DNA of 64,000 bases. It comes from Clostridium aquiflavi (GTDB lineage: Bacteria > Bacillota > Clostridia > Clostridiales > Clostridiaceae). The stretch lies in assembly GCF_031344075.1 (NCBI RefSeq), contig NZ_JAVJAN010000021.1, positions 1 through 64,000 of the forward strand, given 5' to 3'. The notes beneath the pieces were generated by a model. That model did no database searches. It was given only the letters and a program-made list of their open reading frames with translations, and was not told the origin of the DNA. Made by a program: the position numbers and the translations under genes. How positions within the stretch are numbered: position 1 is the first letter of the stretch; each line of letters begins with the position of its first letter. Positions 53,642 through 63,261 of this stretch are shown piece after piece.

Positions 53642-55369
53642 ATGAAATTAATTTTAAGATACTTAAAAAATTATAAATTTCTAATAGCTTTAAATGTGAT
53701 ATCTGTGTTTGGATTTGCTTTAGTTGAATTAGGAATTCCAACTATTATGGCTAAAATTATTGATAATGGAATAGCTAATAGTGATGTACAGTACATAAAA
53801 AATATGGGCTTGGTTATTGTTTTAATTTCTATTTTAGGAGTAATAGGAACAATAATGGTTGGATATTGCTCAGCAAAAATCTCCACAAGTATAACTAGAG
53901 ATATAAGAAATGATATATTTAAAAAATCTCAAGAATTTTCACATAGTGAATACAATAAATTTGGAGTTTCTTCAATGATTACAAGAACTACAAATGATGC
54001 TTATCAAGTTATGCAATTTACAAATACGTTGCTTAGAATGGCATTACTTACTCCAGTTATGTTTGTAGTAAGTTTAATTATGATAGTAAGAACTAATGTG
54101 AAATTATCAACCGTATTATTAATTGCAGTACCATTTATAATAGTAGGAGTTATTATAATTGCAAAATTATCTCATCCTATATCAGAAAAACAACAAAATA
54201 GATTAGATAAGCTAAATAGAATATCTAGAGAGAATTTAACTGGCATAAGAGTTATTAGAGCTTTTGGAAATGATGATCATGAAAAACAAAGGTTTTATGA
54301 AACTAATAATGAATATGCTAATATATCTAAAAATTTATTTAAATTAATGGCAGTATCACAACCCGCATTTTTCTTATTGCTAGACGTAGCTATAATAGCT
54401 ATTTTTTGGTTATCAAGTAATATGATAAATGTAGGTACTCTTCAAGTTGGACAGCTAGTAGCATTTATAGAATACTTGTTTCATGCTATGTTTTCAATGA
54501 TGTTATTTTCAATGATATTTATTATGTATCCAAAGGCACAGGTATCTGCAAATAGAATTGAAGAAATATTAAAAGAAGAGCCTATAATAGAAAATCCTAA
54601 AAATGGTATTAAAAGTACGGAAATTAGAGGCTTAGTAGAATTTAATAATGTAACATTTACTTATCCAGGTGGAGAAGAAGCTGTACTAAAAGATATATCT
54701 TTTATTGCTAAAAAGGGTGAAACAGTAGCATTTATAGGAAGTACAGGTAGTGGAAAATCTACTTTAATTAATTTAATTCCAAGATTTTATGATGTTACTG
54801 AAGGTAATATAAAGATAGATAATGTTGATGTTAGAGAGTATGATTTAAATTCTCTTCGTAAAAAGATAGGTTTTATACCACAAAAAACTTTATTATTTAC
54901 AGGTAGTATATCTAATAATATTAAGTTTGGTAAAAAAAATGCAAGCACTGGAGAAGTAGAATATTCAGCTAAAGTATCACAAGCTTATGATTTTATTTCA
55001 CATAAACCTAAGATGTTTGATGAAATGATAACTGAAGGTGGAGCCAATGTATCAGGGGGGCAAAAACAAAGATTGTCTATAGCAAGAGCTATAGTTAGAA
55101 AACCGGAAATATATATATTTGATGATAGTTTTTCAGCACTTGATTTTAAAACAGATTCATTACTTAGAGCGAAATTAAAAGAAGAAACAAAAGAATCAGT
55201 GGTTCTAATAGTAGCACAAAGAGTAAGTTCAATAATGGATGCAGACAAAATTATAGTTTTAAATGAAGGGAAGGTTGTTGGAATAGGTAAACATAAAGAA
55301 CTATTAAATAGTTGTAATATATATAATGAAATTGCCTCATCTCAGCTTACAAAGGAGGAATTAGCATAA
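53642..55369 (+). CDS. Heterodimeric ABC exporter subunit with degenerate ATP site
   Basis: Half-transporter (575 aa): six membrane helices followed by an ATPase domain. Walker A GSTGSGKST, signature VSGGQKQRLS, Walker B IYIFDDSFSALD. The residue after Walker B is Asp in place of the catalytic Glu, and the switch residue is Gln (VAQRVSS) in place of His. Such changes mark the non-canonical member of BmrC/BmrD- or LmrC/D-like pairs. Ribosome site TAGGAGAAAATTACAGA. Its stop overlaps the partner's start. Confidence 0.93.
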   Translation: MKLILRYLKNYKFLIALNVISVFGFALVELGIPTIMAKIIDNGIANSDVQYIKNMGLVIVLISILGVIGTIMVGYCSAKISTSITRDIRNDIFKKSQEFSHSEYNKFGVSSMITRTTNDAYQVMQFTNTLLRMALLTPVMFVVSLIMIVRTNVKLSTVLLIAVPFIIVGVIIIAKLSHPISEKQQNRLDKLNRISRENLTGIRVIRAFGNDDHEKQRFYETNNEYANISKNLFKLMAVSQPAFFLLLDVAIIAIFWLSSNMINVGTLQVGQLVAFIEYLFHAMFSMMLFSMIFIMYPKAQVSANRIEEILKEEPIIENPKNGIKSTEIRGLVEFNNVTFTYPGGEEAVLKDISFIAKKGETVAFIGSTGSGKSTLINLIPRFYDVTEGNIKIDNVDVREYDLNSLRKKIGFIPQKTLLFTGSISNNIKFGKKNASTGEVEYSAKVSQAYDFISHKPKMFDEMITEGGANVSGGQKQRLSIARAIVRKPEIYIFDDSFSALDFKTDSLLRAKLKEETKESVVLIVAQRVSSIMDADKIIVLNEGKVVGIGKHKELLNSCNIYNEIASSQLTKEELA

Positions 55370-57150
55370 TGAAAAAATTAAAATATACAGTAAATAAGAT
55401 ATCTCCTTTTGTAAAACAATACAAAAAAGGATTTATAGGAGCAATTGTATTAATAATAATAGCAGCGGTATTTACGGCTATTTCACCTGTTGTAGAAGGG
55501 CTTATAATAACACAACTTACAAGGGATTCAATTAATATAGTTAAAGGAATTGATGGAGCAGCAGTAAATTTTAATTACATTATAAAGGTTCTTATATTAT
55601 TAGGAACAGTCTATGTATTTAGTGCTGTTTCAACTTATGGAGCTAGCTTTTTATTAACAAATTCTATACAAAATGCAATGAGAGATTTGAGAAATGCAGT
55701 TCAAAATAAAATAAGAAAATTACCAATAAGTTATTTTGATAAAAATAGTCAAGGGGATGTATTAAGTAGAATTACTAATGATATAGATACAATATCTAAT
55801 GCGCTTCAACAAAGTTTTAGCCAAGTAATTAATGCTGTATTATCATTAACATTAGCAGTAATAATGATGTTTACAATTAATGTTAAATTGGCATTGATTG
55901 CAATATTAATTATTCCTACAAGTTATTTGATATCAAAAATAGTAGTATCAAAATCTCAAAAGTTATTTTATCATCAACAAAATGCGTTGGGTAAATTAAA
56001 TGGTAATGTTCAAGAAATGTATACTGGATTTAATGAAATAAAGTTATATGGAAAACAAGAAGATGTTATTAAAGAATTTTCAGATATAAATGAAGAGCTG
56101 TATAAAACAGGATTTAAGGCACAATTTATATCAAGTACTATGTCTCCATTTATTTCATTAATAACTTATCTTGGAATTGCTGTTATAGGCGTTTTAGGAG
56201 CATTTTATTCTGTAACTGGTACGTTAACAGTAGGTAATTTACAAGCATTTATACGTTATATATGGCAAATAAATCAACCCCTTTCACAAGTAACACAATT
56301 ATCTTCTGCAATTCAATCAGCATTTGCAGCTATAGATCGTGTGTTTGAAATATTAGATGAAGAAGAACAAATTTCTGATAAAGAAGATTTTAAAAAGTTA
56401 AGTGATCCTAAAGGAAATGTTTCTTTTGAACATGTTAAATTTGGATATTCTGAAGATAAACCTTTAATAACTGATTTAAATGCAGAAATTAAGAGTGGCC
56501 AAATGGTTGCAATAGTAGGTCCAACAGGGGCAGGAAAAACCACATTAATTAATTTGTTAATGAGGTTTTATGAAATTCAAGGTGGATCTATAAAAATAGA
56601 TGGTGTAGATAGTAGAGATATGAAACGTGAAGATTTAAGATCTATTTTTGGAATGGTTCTTCAGGATACTTGGTTATTTAATGGAAGTATTTATGAAAAC
56701 ATAGAATATGGTAGATTTGGCGCTACTAAAGAAGAGATTAAAGATGCTGCTAAGATAGCAAATGTACATCATTTTATTAAAACTTTACCAGATGGTTATG
56801 ATATGTTTATTAATGAAGAAGGATCTAATATATCTCAGGGCGAAAAACAACTATTAACTATAGCTAGAGCGATAATATCTGATCCAGCAATCTTAATATT
56901 AGATGAAGCAACTAGTTCAGTAGATACAAGAATTGAGTTAATGCTTCAAAAAGCAATGAAAAATGTAATGAAGGGTAGAACAAGTTTTGTTATTGCACAC
57001 AGACTTTCAACAATTCGTAATGCAGATTTAATTTTAGTAATAAATGATGGAAACATTGTTGAACAAGGAAACCATGAAGAATTAATGAAAAAAGGTGGAT
57101 TTTATGAGAAATTATATAATAGCCAATTTTCTAATAAAGATGTAATTTAA
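55369..57150 (+). CDS. Heterodimeric ABC exporter subunit with canonical ATP site
   Basis: Partner half-transporter (593 aa). Six helices with SYFDKNSQGDVLSRITNDIDTI in the first intracellular loop, then Walker A GPTGAGKTT, Walker B ILILDEATSSVD with catalytic Glu, and switch His in IAHRLSTIR. The signature motif is ISQGEKQL. The 1-bp overlap with the first subunit ensures equal production. Multidrug export under control of the divergent MerR gene is the likely role. Confidence 0.93.
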   Translation: MKKLKYTVNKISPFVKQYKKGFIGAIVLIIIAAVFTAISPVVEGLIITQLTRDSINIVKGIDGAAVNFNYIIKVLILLGTVYVFSAVSTYGASFLLTNSIQNAMRDLRNAVQNKIRKLPISYFDKNSQGDVLSRITNDIDTISNALQQSFSQVINAVLSLTLAVIMMFTINVKLALIAILIIPTSYLISKIVVSKSQKLFYHQQNALGKLNGNVQEMYTGFNEIKLYGKQEDVIKEFSDINEELYKTGFKAQFISSTMSPFISLITYLGIAVIGVLGAFYSVTGTLTVGNLQAFIRYIWQINQPLSQVTQLSSAIQSAFAAIDRVFEILDEEEQISDKEDFKKLSDPKGNVSFEHVKFGYSEDKPLITDLNAEIKSGQMVAIVGPTGAGKTTLINLLMRFYEIQGGSIKIDGVDSRDMKREDLRSIFGMVLQDTWLFNGSIYENIEYGRFGATKEEIKDAAKIANVHHFIKTLPDGYDMFINEEGSNISQGEKQLLTIARAIISDPAILILDEATSSVDTRIELMLQKAMKNVMKGRTSFVIAHRLSTIRNADLILVINDGNIVEQGNHEELMKKGGFYEKLYNSQFSNKDVI

Positions 57151-57208
57151 TATATAACAGATAAAGAATATAATATAATAATTATTTAAATAAAAAAAGA
57201 GTTTAAAG

Positions 57209-57284
57209 GGAAAGTGGAAGTTGTAATTAATAAATTAATTTTTTATTTTAAAATATAACTTTAATTAGAATATTCCCACTTTCC
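57209..57284 (+). terminator. Long hairpin after the ABC exporter
   Basis: GGAAAGTGG and CCACTTTCC separated by about 55 AT-rich bases that also pair in part. A second inverted repeat GTATCAA...TTGATAC (57292-57334) lies just beyond the ilvN stop. Both are possible terminators for the convergent units. Confidence 0.45.
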
Positions 57285-57332
57285 TACAAAGTATCAAGTA
57301 GTTGTACTGTTTCTATATACAGCTATTTGATA

Positions 57333-57626
57333 CTATTTTATTTTTAATACTTTATCTAGATTTTGAAAAATTGAATAATCATAATCTTGATGAAGTGAGA
57401 CTTGAAGAACATCATAAAGTTTCTCTAATTGTTTTATAATTTGCTCTAATGTGAAATCATTCTTTACAAGTAAGAACATTTTGCTTGTACTACCGTCACC
57501 AATTTGAGTACAAAATATCCCTTCCAAATTAAAAGCTCTTCTAGTAAACAATCCTGTTATATGACTCATTACTCCAGGATGATTTCTTACAAGCAATTCA
57601 ACGAGATAAAAATCAGTATTAATCAT
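57333..57626 (-). CDS. ilvN: Acetolactate synthase small (regulatory) subunit, short form
   Basis: ACT-domain regulatory subunit (97 aa): LVELLVRNHPGVMSHITGLFTRRAFNLEGIF binds branched-chain amino acids for feedback inhibition. It has only the ACT domain and lacks the second half found in the 160-aa IlvH type, so it is the IlvN-like short form. ATG 57626 overlaps the end of ilvB by 8 bp, with GGTGGTGCGAATTTAT upstream. Confidence 0.88.
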   Translation of the reverse strand: MINTDFYLVELLVRNHPGVMSHITGLFTRRAFNLEGIFCTQIGDGSTSKMFLLVKNDFTLEQIIKQLEKLYDVLQVSLHQDYDYSIFQNLDKVLKIK

Positions 57627-59298
57627 ATAAATTCGCACCACCAATCATTTTTATATTTGCACCACCAGGATAAACCATAGGTAGTACATTTTCAGTTTCA
57701 TTAATTAGTATATTTATTAAATAAGGACCAGGTTTTGATAATATATCTTTTAATTTATCTAATGAATCATTTTCTTGTGAGAAAGTGCAACTATTTATTC
57801 CGAAGCCATTAGCAATTAATTTAAAATCTGGATTTGATATAAATTTTGATGCAATGAAGTGTTTGTTATAAAACAATTCTTGTTGTTGGCGAACCAATCC
57901 TAAATGATGATTATTTAATATTATTATTTTTATATTTAAATCTAGATCCTTAAGTGTTGAAAGTTCTTGGATATTCATTAAAATTGAACCATCTCCAGAA
58001 AAACAAATAATTTGTTTTTCTTTATTTGCTAAAGCAGCACCAATTGCTGCAGGAAGTCCAAATCCCATTGTCCCTAAGCCACCAGAAGTCAAAAAGGTTC
58101 TAGGATACTTGAAAGGATATCTTTGAGCTGTCCACATTTGATGTTCACCTACATCAGTAACAATTATCGCATCATCAGAAACATTATTACCAACGAAAGA
58201 AATTATGTTAGTTGGATGTAGAGGATTATCAAATTTAGGAAGTGGATAATCTTTTTTAAAGCATTTAACTCGTTCTATCCAGGCTGCTCTTTCTTTGTTA
58301 TTAATAAGAGGTAAAATATCCCCTAAGAAATGCTTAATATTTTCATTCATAGATAGGCTGCTAATTTTAACTTTGTTAATTTCAGCAGGATCAATATCTA
58401 TATGGATTATTGTAGCTTTAGGACAAAATGTACTTATATTTCCAGTAGCTCTATCATCAAATCTAACACCAAATGCTAATATTAAATCTGCTTCGTTAAG
58501 TAGATAATTGGTATAAGGAGCTCCATGCATTCCAAGCATTCCTAAATTTAAAACATCATTAGATGAAAATGCGCCTAATCCCATTAAGCTTAAAGCAACT
58601 GGAATATTGCTTTTTTCAGCTAATGCATATAGATTATTAGAGGCATTAGCACTAATGATACCTCCCCCAGCATAAATAATAGGCTTTTTTGCTGTATTAA
58701 TTAATTCAGCAATACATTCAAGTTTATAATTTTTAGGAGATTTTTTTTTATGATTATCTTTTTTTGTTTGTTTAAAAATATTTTCATCTACTTCTATTAT
58801 TTCTGTTTGAATATTTTTTGGAATATCTATTAGCACAGGGCCAGGACGGCCTTCCATTGATATTTTAAAAGCTTCTGGGATAATAGTAAAAAGATCTTTG
58901 GAATTCCTAACTAAAAAATTATGCTTAGTAATAGGGATAGTTAGTCCATATGCATCAACTTCTTGAAAAGCATCTGTACCAATAGCAGAAAGAGGCACTT
59001 GTCCAGTTATTGCAATTAGAGGAATAGAATCTAATTTAGCATCAGCAATAGCAGTAAGTAAATTTGTAGCCCCAGGACCGGATGTTGCAAAGCATACTCC
59101 AGGTTTACCTGTACTTCTTGAAATACCTTGAGCTATAAAAGCAGCACCTTGTTCATGCCTAGCTAAGATATGAGTTATATTACTTTTATATAAAGCATCA
59201 TATATTGGAAGGTTAAACCCACCAGGAATTCCAGCAATATATTTTACACCTTGATTTTCCAATAATTTAATAACTATTTCCGCACAATTGTATTTCAT
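57619..59298 (-). CDS. ilvB: Acetolactate synthase large subunit
   Basis: TPP enzyme (559 aa) condensing two pyruvates to acetolactate, first step of valine/leucine synthesis. N-terminal PGGFNLPIYDAL and the TPP-activating Glu in LARHEQGAAFIAQG; FAD-linked middle domain; TPP/Mg motif GDGSILMNIQELSTLKDLDLNIKIIILNN. Start ATG 59298 with AGAGGAGTGATTTAT; the frame is open 18 codons earlier inside a terminator. Coupled to ilvN. Acetolactate could also feed acetoin for the butanediol dehydrogenase at 3 kb. Confidence 0.94.
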   Translation of the reverse strand: MKYNCAEIVIKLLENQGVKYIAGIPGGFNLPIYDALYKSNITHILARHEQGAAFIAQGISRSTGKPGVCFATSGPGATNLLTAIADAKLDSIPLIAITGQVPLSAIGTDAFQEVDAYGLTIPITKHNFLVRNSKDLFTIIPEAFKISMEGRPGPVLIDIPKNIQTEIIEVDENIFKQTKKDNHKKKSPKNYKLECIAELINTAKKPIIYAGGGIISANASNNLYALAEKSNIPVALSLMGLGAFSSNDVLNLGMLGMHGAPYTNYLLNEADLILAFGVRFDDRATGNISTFCPKATIIHIDIDPAEINKVKISSLSMNENIKHFLGDILPLINNKERAAWIERVKCFKKDYPLPKFDNPLHPTNIISFVGNNVSDDAIIVTDVGEHQMWTAQRYPFKYPRTFLTSGGLGTMGFGLPAAIGAALANKEKQIICFSGDGSILMNIQELSTLKDLDLNIKIIILNNHHLGLVRQQQELFYNKHFIASKFISNPDFKLIANGFGINSCTFSQENDSLDKLKDILSKPGPYLINILINETENVLPMVYPGGANIKMIGGANLYD

Positions 59299-59337
59299 AT
59301 AAATCACTCCTCTTTCAAAAATTAGCCTATAGATATA

Positions 59338-59373
59338 TAAAAAAATCTTCATCCAAATAAAATAGGATGAAGA
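59338..59373 (-). terminator. Leader terminator (attenuator) before ilvB
   Basis: On the minus strand CTTCATCC-N10-GGATGAAG is followed by seven T, and it lies only 40 bp upstream of the ilvB start, downstream of promoter-like DNA (TATAAT at about 59445-59450). This placement is typical of attenuation. No T-box motif is present here. The plus-strand DNA from 59374 to 59826 holds no gene. Confidence 0.6.
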
Positions 59374-59826
59374 GAAGCTTACCTAGATACTATTTTAAAT
59401 TTGCATTACTTATATAATATATTCTATATAGTATTGTCATTATAACAGTAGATACTATGTTAAAACTTAAAGTTGATTATATAGGCATTATCAAAATTAT
59501 AATTTATTTTAATTTATGCAATATGTACTTGTTTGTGAAGTTGAATTGTTAATTTTATAATGTTTTATACAATTATATGATTAAGTGTTATATTTTATCA
59601 AGTAAATTTTAAAAATTATCAATAAAATTATTGAAAAAATTATAAAAAGTAGAAGTATATATTAAAAAATAAGCTAATAATTGATATGCATACGTTTAAA
59701 TGATTAAAAAATAAATTAATGGAAATTTTATGTTGATACTGAATAGGTTTTGTGATAAAATAATAATTTTATAAAAGTAACTAAATGTGGTATACTATAA
59801 TAGTAAAACCAAAGGAGGTTATTTTT

Positions 59827-60318
59827 TTGTTTAATATAGGAGATAAAATTGTATACCCTAGCCAAGGGGTAGGTATAATAGAATTAATAGGTGAAATGTT
59901 ATTTAAAGGGGAAGTTCAAAATTATTATAAAATACATATTTTTAATAATAATATGACATTAACATTACCAGTTAATAGAGTAGAAGATTTAAACATAAGA
60001 TTAGTAAGTGATTCAGAAACTTTAGATAGTGTTCTAGAAAATGTAAAAGATTTTACAACTAACATAGAGGAATTAAATAAATCTGATTTTAAACAAAGAG
60101 CAGCTATTAATAATCAAAAAATAAAATCAGGAACGTTAACTGATTATTTAGAAGTTATTTATAATCTTACTAAAGTAAAAGAACAACACTCTTTAAATTC
60201 AAGTGAAAAGGATACTTTACGTAAAACTGTTAAAACATTAGTTGAAGAGATAAGTCAATCTAAAAACTTATCAAATGATGATGCTAGCAGTCTGTTAAAT
60301 TTAGCAATTAATTTTTAA
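59827..60318 (+). CDS. CarD-like transcription factor
   Basis: CarD/CdnL-type RNA-polymerase-binding protein (163 aa). The N-terminal domain is FNIGDKIVYPSQGVGIIELIGE, with LTLPVNRVEDLNIR closing the Tudor-like fold; the C-terminal part is helical. TTG 59827 is chosen because AAAGGAGGTTATTTTT precedes it; the frame is open 14 codons upstream. CarD proteins stabilise open promoter complexes. Single gene. Confidence 0.85.
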   Translation: MFNIGDKIVYPSQGVGIIELIGEMLFKGEVQNYYKIHIFNNNMTLTLPVNRVEDLNIRLVSDSETLDSVLENVKDFTTNIEELNKSDFKQRAAINNQKIKSGTLTDYLEVIYNLTKVKEQHSLNSSEKDTLRKTVKTLVEEISQSKNLSNDDASSLLNLAINF

Positions 60319-60518
60319 TAATAAGATTTATAAGATAAAAAAGTCTTGCTATTTATCAAAAAAGTGTTATTATAAGAATATCGGTAAAAGATATAAGTAA
60401 ATTATAGAAATATCGATAAAGATAAAAAGGTTTTTAATATAGATGTATAAATTTCTCCTTTTAGAGAATGATATTAATCAATATATTAATCTTTTAATTA
60501 ACAAGGAGGAATTTTAAA

Positions 60519-60674
60519 ATGGAAGATAAGACTTTAGTATGTAGAGATTGTGGTAAGGAATTTGTTTTCACAGTAGGAGAACAAGAATTCTACAAAGAAA
60601 AAGGATTCACTAACGAACCTACAAGATGTATCGATTGTAGAAGAGCTAGAAAACAACAAAACAACAGAAGATAG
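60519..60674 (+). CDS. Zinc-ribbon protein (51 aa)
   Basis: Too short for most gene lists but clear: MEDKTLVCRDCGKEFVFTVG and, later, PTRCIDCRRARKQQNNRR. Two CxxC knuckles (VCRDCG and RCIDCR) make a zinc-binding treble-clef or ribbon, followed by a basic tail likely to touch nucleic acid. Codon use is less AT-biased than neighbours, suggesting high expression. Strong ribosome site ACAAGGAGGAATTTTAAA and an 18-bp-stem terminator follow. Confidence 0.88.
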   Translation: MEDKTLVCRDCGKEFVFTVGEQEFYKEKGFTNEPTRCIDCRRARKQQNNRR

Positions 60675-60686
60675 TTTTGTTTAATA

Positions 60687-60731
60687 TAGAAGTGCTTTTA
60701 GTAAAGTAATTTACTAAAAGCACTTCTTTTT
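60687..60731 (+). terminator. Strong terminator after the zinc-ribbon gene
   Basis: AGAAGTGCTTTTAGTAAA / TTTACTAAAAGCACTTCT with loop GTAA and seven T. Confidence 0.95.
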
Positions 60732-60854
60732 TTGTTTCTCTAAAATTATTAAAAATAACTTTAGAGAAACATATCTATTTTATCATGAATAATTTAAAGA
60801 ATTATAAACAAATTATAAGTAATACTAAATTTATTTATATAGGAGATAAAACTT

Positions 60855-60953
60855 ATGAGTATTTACAAGGAAAATAATAAGTATAAGTTATTTACAGAAT
60901 TTATATTAAAGACTAATAAGAGAACTATAAATATACAGGATTACTATTTATGA
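60855..60953 (+). CDS. Small basic ORF coupled to the FUSC gene (32 aa)
   Basis: ATG 60855 behind ATAGGAGATAAAACTT reads MSIYKENNKYKLFTEFILKT and ends QDYYL-stop. Its TGA overlaps the ATG of the next gene (ATGA), so translation would be coupled. No hydrophobic segment and no recognised family. It could be a short leader peptide that sets translation of the membrane protein, or the N-terminal stub of a changed gene. Confidence 0.5.
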   Translation: MSIYKENNKYKLFTEFILKTNKRTINIQDYYL

Positions 60954-62650
60954 TTGATAAAATAATAAATAAATACCACATTAATGTTTATTCAATGTTA
61001 AAACATGGTACTGTAGCTGTAATAACAATGTTTGGTGTTGGATTTTTATTTGGAATAAAAAATATAATGCTAGCTTTTCCAATAGCATTAACATCAACAG
61101 TCTTAAGTAGACAGAACTTACAAGTTAAAACTACAAGTAAGATTTTAAAGTTAATTTTTGTTGATTTAGTTATTGTATTGTTAGCATTTGTTTCATCACA
61201 AAATAGTTATTTAGGAATTATAATAAATTTTATATCTATATTTTCAATAATGTATAATATAATATCCCCTTATGATATGGCGTTTTATAAACCATTTATT
61301 ATGTTATATATATTTACTCAATATGCACGTGTATCTTTAGAAGAGTTACCTTTTAGAATATTAGCAGTTATTTTTGGTGTATTAGTTATAGAATGTAGCA
61401 ATATAATAACAAAAGTTAATGAGAAATCTAAATTGGGAAATAGTATAACGTCATCTTTATTATTAATAAAAAACCAGCTTAATAATATTATTGATGGTAA
61501 ATTTGAAGAAGATATAGTAAAAAAGTGTTCTAAGATTATGAGAGAATTAGTATATAAAGTTTATATTACAAGACATAAAAAATATCTGACAACGAATTTA
61601 GGAAGAATACAATTTAATATATACATAAATATGGAATATTTCAATCTTTATTTAAGAAATGTATATTCTGAATATAATAATAATGATATTAAAAAGAATG
61701 AAGTTGAAGATATAATAAATGTAATAGATAATATATTATATTATTCTAATTATAGTATAACTGTAGAAGAATTAGAAAATAAAATAAATTTATTTAAAGA
61801 TATGTATAATAATAAATCCAGGACTTTAACTGAGATATGTAATATTATGAATTCTTTAAAAATTAGTATAAAAGAATTAAAGGAATTAGGAAATAAAGAA
61901 ATAAATAAGATTTATAGTGAGTGGGAAAAAGAAAATATAGAAAACTTTAAAGAATCATTTCATAAAGGTATGAGATTTAATTTTGCAATGAGAATGGCAA
62001 TAACTTTAACAATAGTTTTATTTATTGGTGAAATTTTAGGATACTATAAAGTAATATGGGCTATTATAACAATAATGTCTGTAATTCAACCATATTATGA
62101 ATATACTTTAAATAAGACTAAAGAAAGAATAATTGGAAATGTTATGGGGATATTATTTACAGGAATATTTATAAATTTAATAAATATAAAATGGGTAACT
62201 ATATCGATTCTAATCTTATCATTGTATTTATTATATGGATTTAAAGAATATTATAAAATATCATTATTTGCATCAATTGCATCTATATGCATAGCATCAT
62301 TAACAGAGAATATAAATGTTCTTCTTATTTATAGAGTAATTTATGTAATAATAGGAGTAGCAATAGTTATTATAGTAAATAAAAAAATATTTCCATACAA
62401 ATTAAAAGAAGGAATGGATGAACTTATAATTAAAATCGATAAATTAAATACTATGCTAATAAATTATAGTATAGCCATTTTAAATGGAACAGAAAATCCT
62501 AATAAGGTTAGAAATATAATAATACATTCTACTTTGCTATGTGAAAAATTAGAAATTAGAAATACAAATTTTAATGATAATAACATAAATAGAATTGCAA
62601 ATCTTAATAATGAATTTGTTATTCAAGTGGGCTATAGAGTTCTTAGATAA
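60950..62650 (+). CDS. FUSC / aromatic acid exporter-type membrane protein
   Basis: A 566-residue protein with two hydrophobic blocks: about six helices at residues 15-150 (VAVITMFGVGFLFGIKNIML..., FYKPFIMLYIFTQYARVS) and six near 345-490 (MAITLTIVLFIGEILGYYKVIWAIITIMSVIQPYYEYTLNKTKERIIGNVMG), separated by a long charged helical part. The second block carries the FUSC-type motif with QPYYEYTLNKTKERIIGN. Efflux of aromatic or fusaric-type acids is the family's supposed role. No ribosome site of its own apart from the coupled ORF. Confidence 0.8.
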   Translation: MIDKIINKYHINVYSMLKHGTVAVITMFGVGFLFGIKNIMLAFPIALTSTVLSRQNLQVKTTSKILKLIFVDLVIVLLAFVSSQNSYLGIIINFISIFSIMYNIISPYDMAFYKPFIMLYIFTQYARVSLEELPFRILAVIFGVLVIECSNIITKVNEKSKLGNSITSSLLLIKNQLNNIIDGKFEEDIVKKCSKIMRELVYKVYITRHKKYLTTNLGRIQFNIYINMEYFNLYLRNVYSEYNNNDIKKNEVEDIINVIDNILYYSNYSITVEELENKINLFKDMYNNKSRTLTEICNIMNSLKISIKELKELGNKEINKIYSEWEKENIENFKESFHKGMRFNFAMRMAITLTIVLFIGEILGYYKVIWAIITIMSVIQPYYEYTLNKTKERIIGNVMGILFTGIFINLINIKWVTISILILSLYLLYGFKEYYKISLFASIASICIASLTENINVLLIYRVIYVIIGVAIVIIVNKKIFPYKLKEGMDELIIKIDKLNTMLINYSIAILNGTENPNKVRNIIIHSTLLCEKLEIRNTNFNDNNINRIANLNNEFVIQVGYRVLR

Positions 62651-62879
62651 GTTATTGCATTATATTTATAGATATAATATTAATAGTTGATTTAATATTT
62701 GTGAAAATTATGTAATAAGATATGTTAAATTTAATATATTAATAATTAAATAAAAAAATTGTTTAGAATTTTTAGAAAAATATTTTAAATAAACAAATAA
62801 AATAATAGAATGATAAAAAAACAGGCGAAATATTGACAATTAAAATAGAAGGGTATATTCTAAATATAGATTTAATAAA

Positions 62880-63175
62880 ATAAATTCTAAGAAGAGAAAG
62901 AGTAAGTAATATTTTTGTTCTACAGAAAGTTAGTGTATGATGAAAGCTAATGTGCAATATATAACTGAAGATCATCTCAGAGAATTGAAACTGAAATTTT
63001 AATGAAAATTGAGTAAGTTTCAACGGAGTTTCACCGTTAAAAGAAAAGCGTATTATTTAGTACGTGTTCGAGTGCTATAAAATGATTTTAACAGTTTCAT
63101 ATATCATTTTATAGAATTAGGGTGGTATCGCGATTTAACCTCGTCCCTTTATTAGGGATGGGGTATTTTTATATG
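62880..63175 (+). promoter_or_regulatory. T-box riboswitch controlling brnQ
   Basis: Contains the T-box itself, AGGGTGGTATCGCG (63119-63132), which pairs with the uncharged tRNA end, followed by the terminator CCTCGTCCCT / AGGGATGGGG and T-run (63139-63175). Upstream, AGAGTAAGTA (AG-bulge region, 62897), a Stem I closing helix AATTCT / AGAATT, and a Stem III AACGGAGTTTCACCGTT can be seen. The Specifier is probably ATC (Ile) in GAAGATCATCTC, fitting the transporter. From 62651 to 62880 the DNA is AT-rich with nothing visible. Confidence 0.92.
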
Positions 63176-63193
63176 CAAAAAGGAGGAATTTAT

Positions 63194-63223
63194 ATGGATA
63201 TTGAAGGTGACATTAAGCATTGA
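63194..63223 (+). CDS. Nine-codon mini-ORF between T-box and brnQ
   Basis: AAAGGAGGAATTTAT is a near-perfect ribosome site followed by ATG and MDIEGDIKH-stop. It ends 38 bp before the brnQ start. Probably a short upstream ORF or the stub of a vanished first gene of the transcript. Confidence 0.35.
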   Translation: MDIEGDIKH

Positions 63224-63261
63224 GTTAATAATAAAAAATCAGGATTTAGGGGGATTTTAAA

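Noticed and set aside
59395..59447. Ile/Leu-containing leader peptide before ilvB (MTILYRIYYISNANLK)
   Set aside because: Its ATG has no ribosome site and overlaps the probable -10 box, so classic leader-peptide attenuation is not supported.
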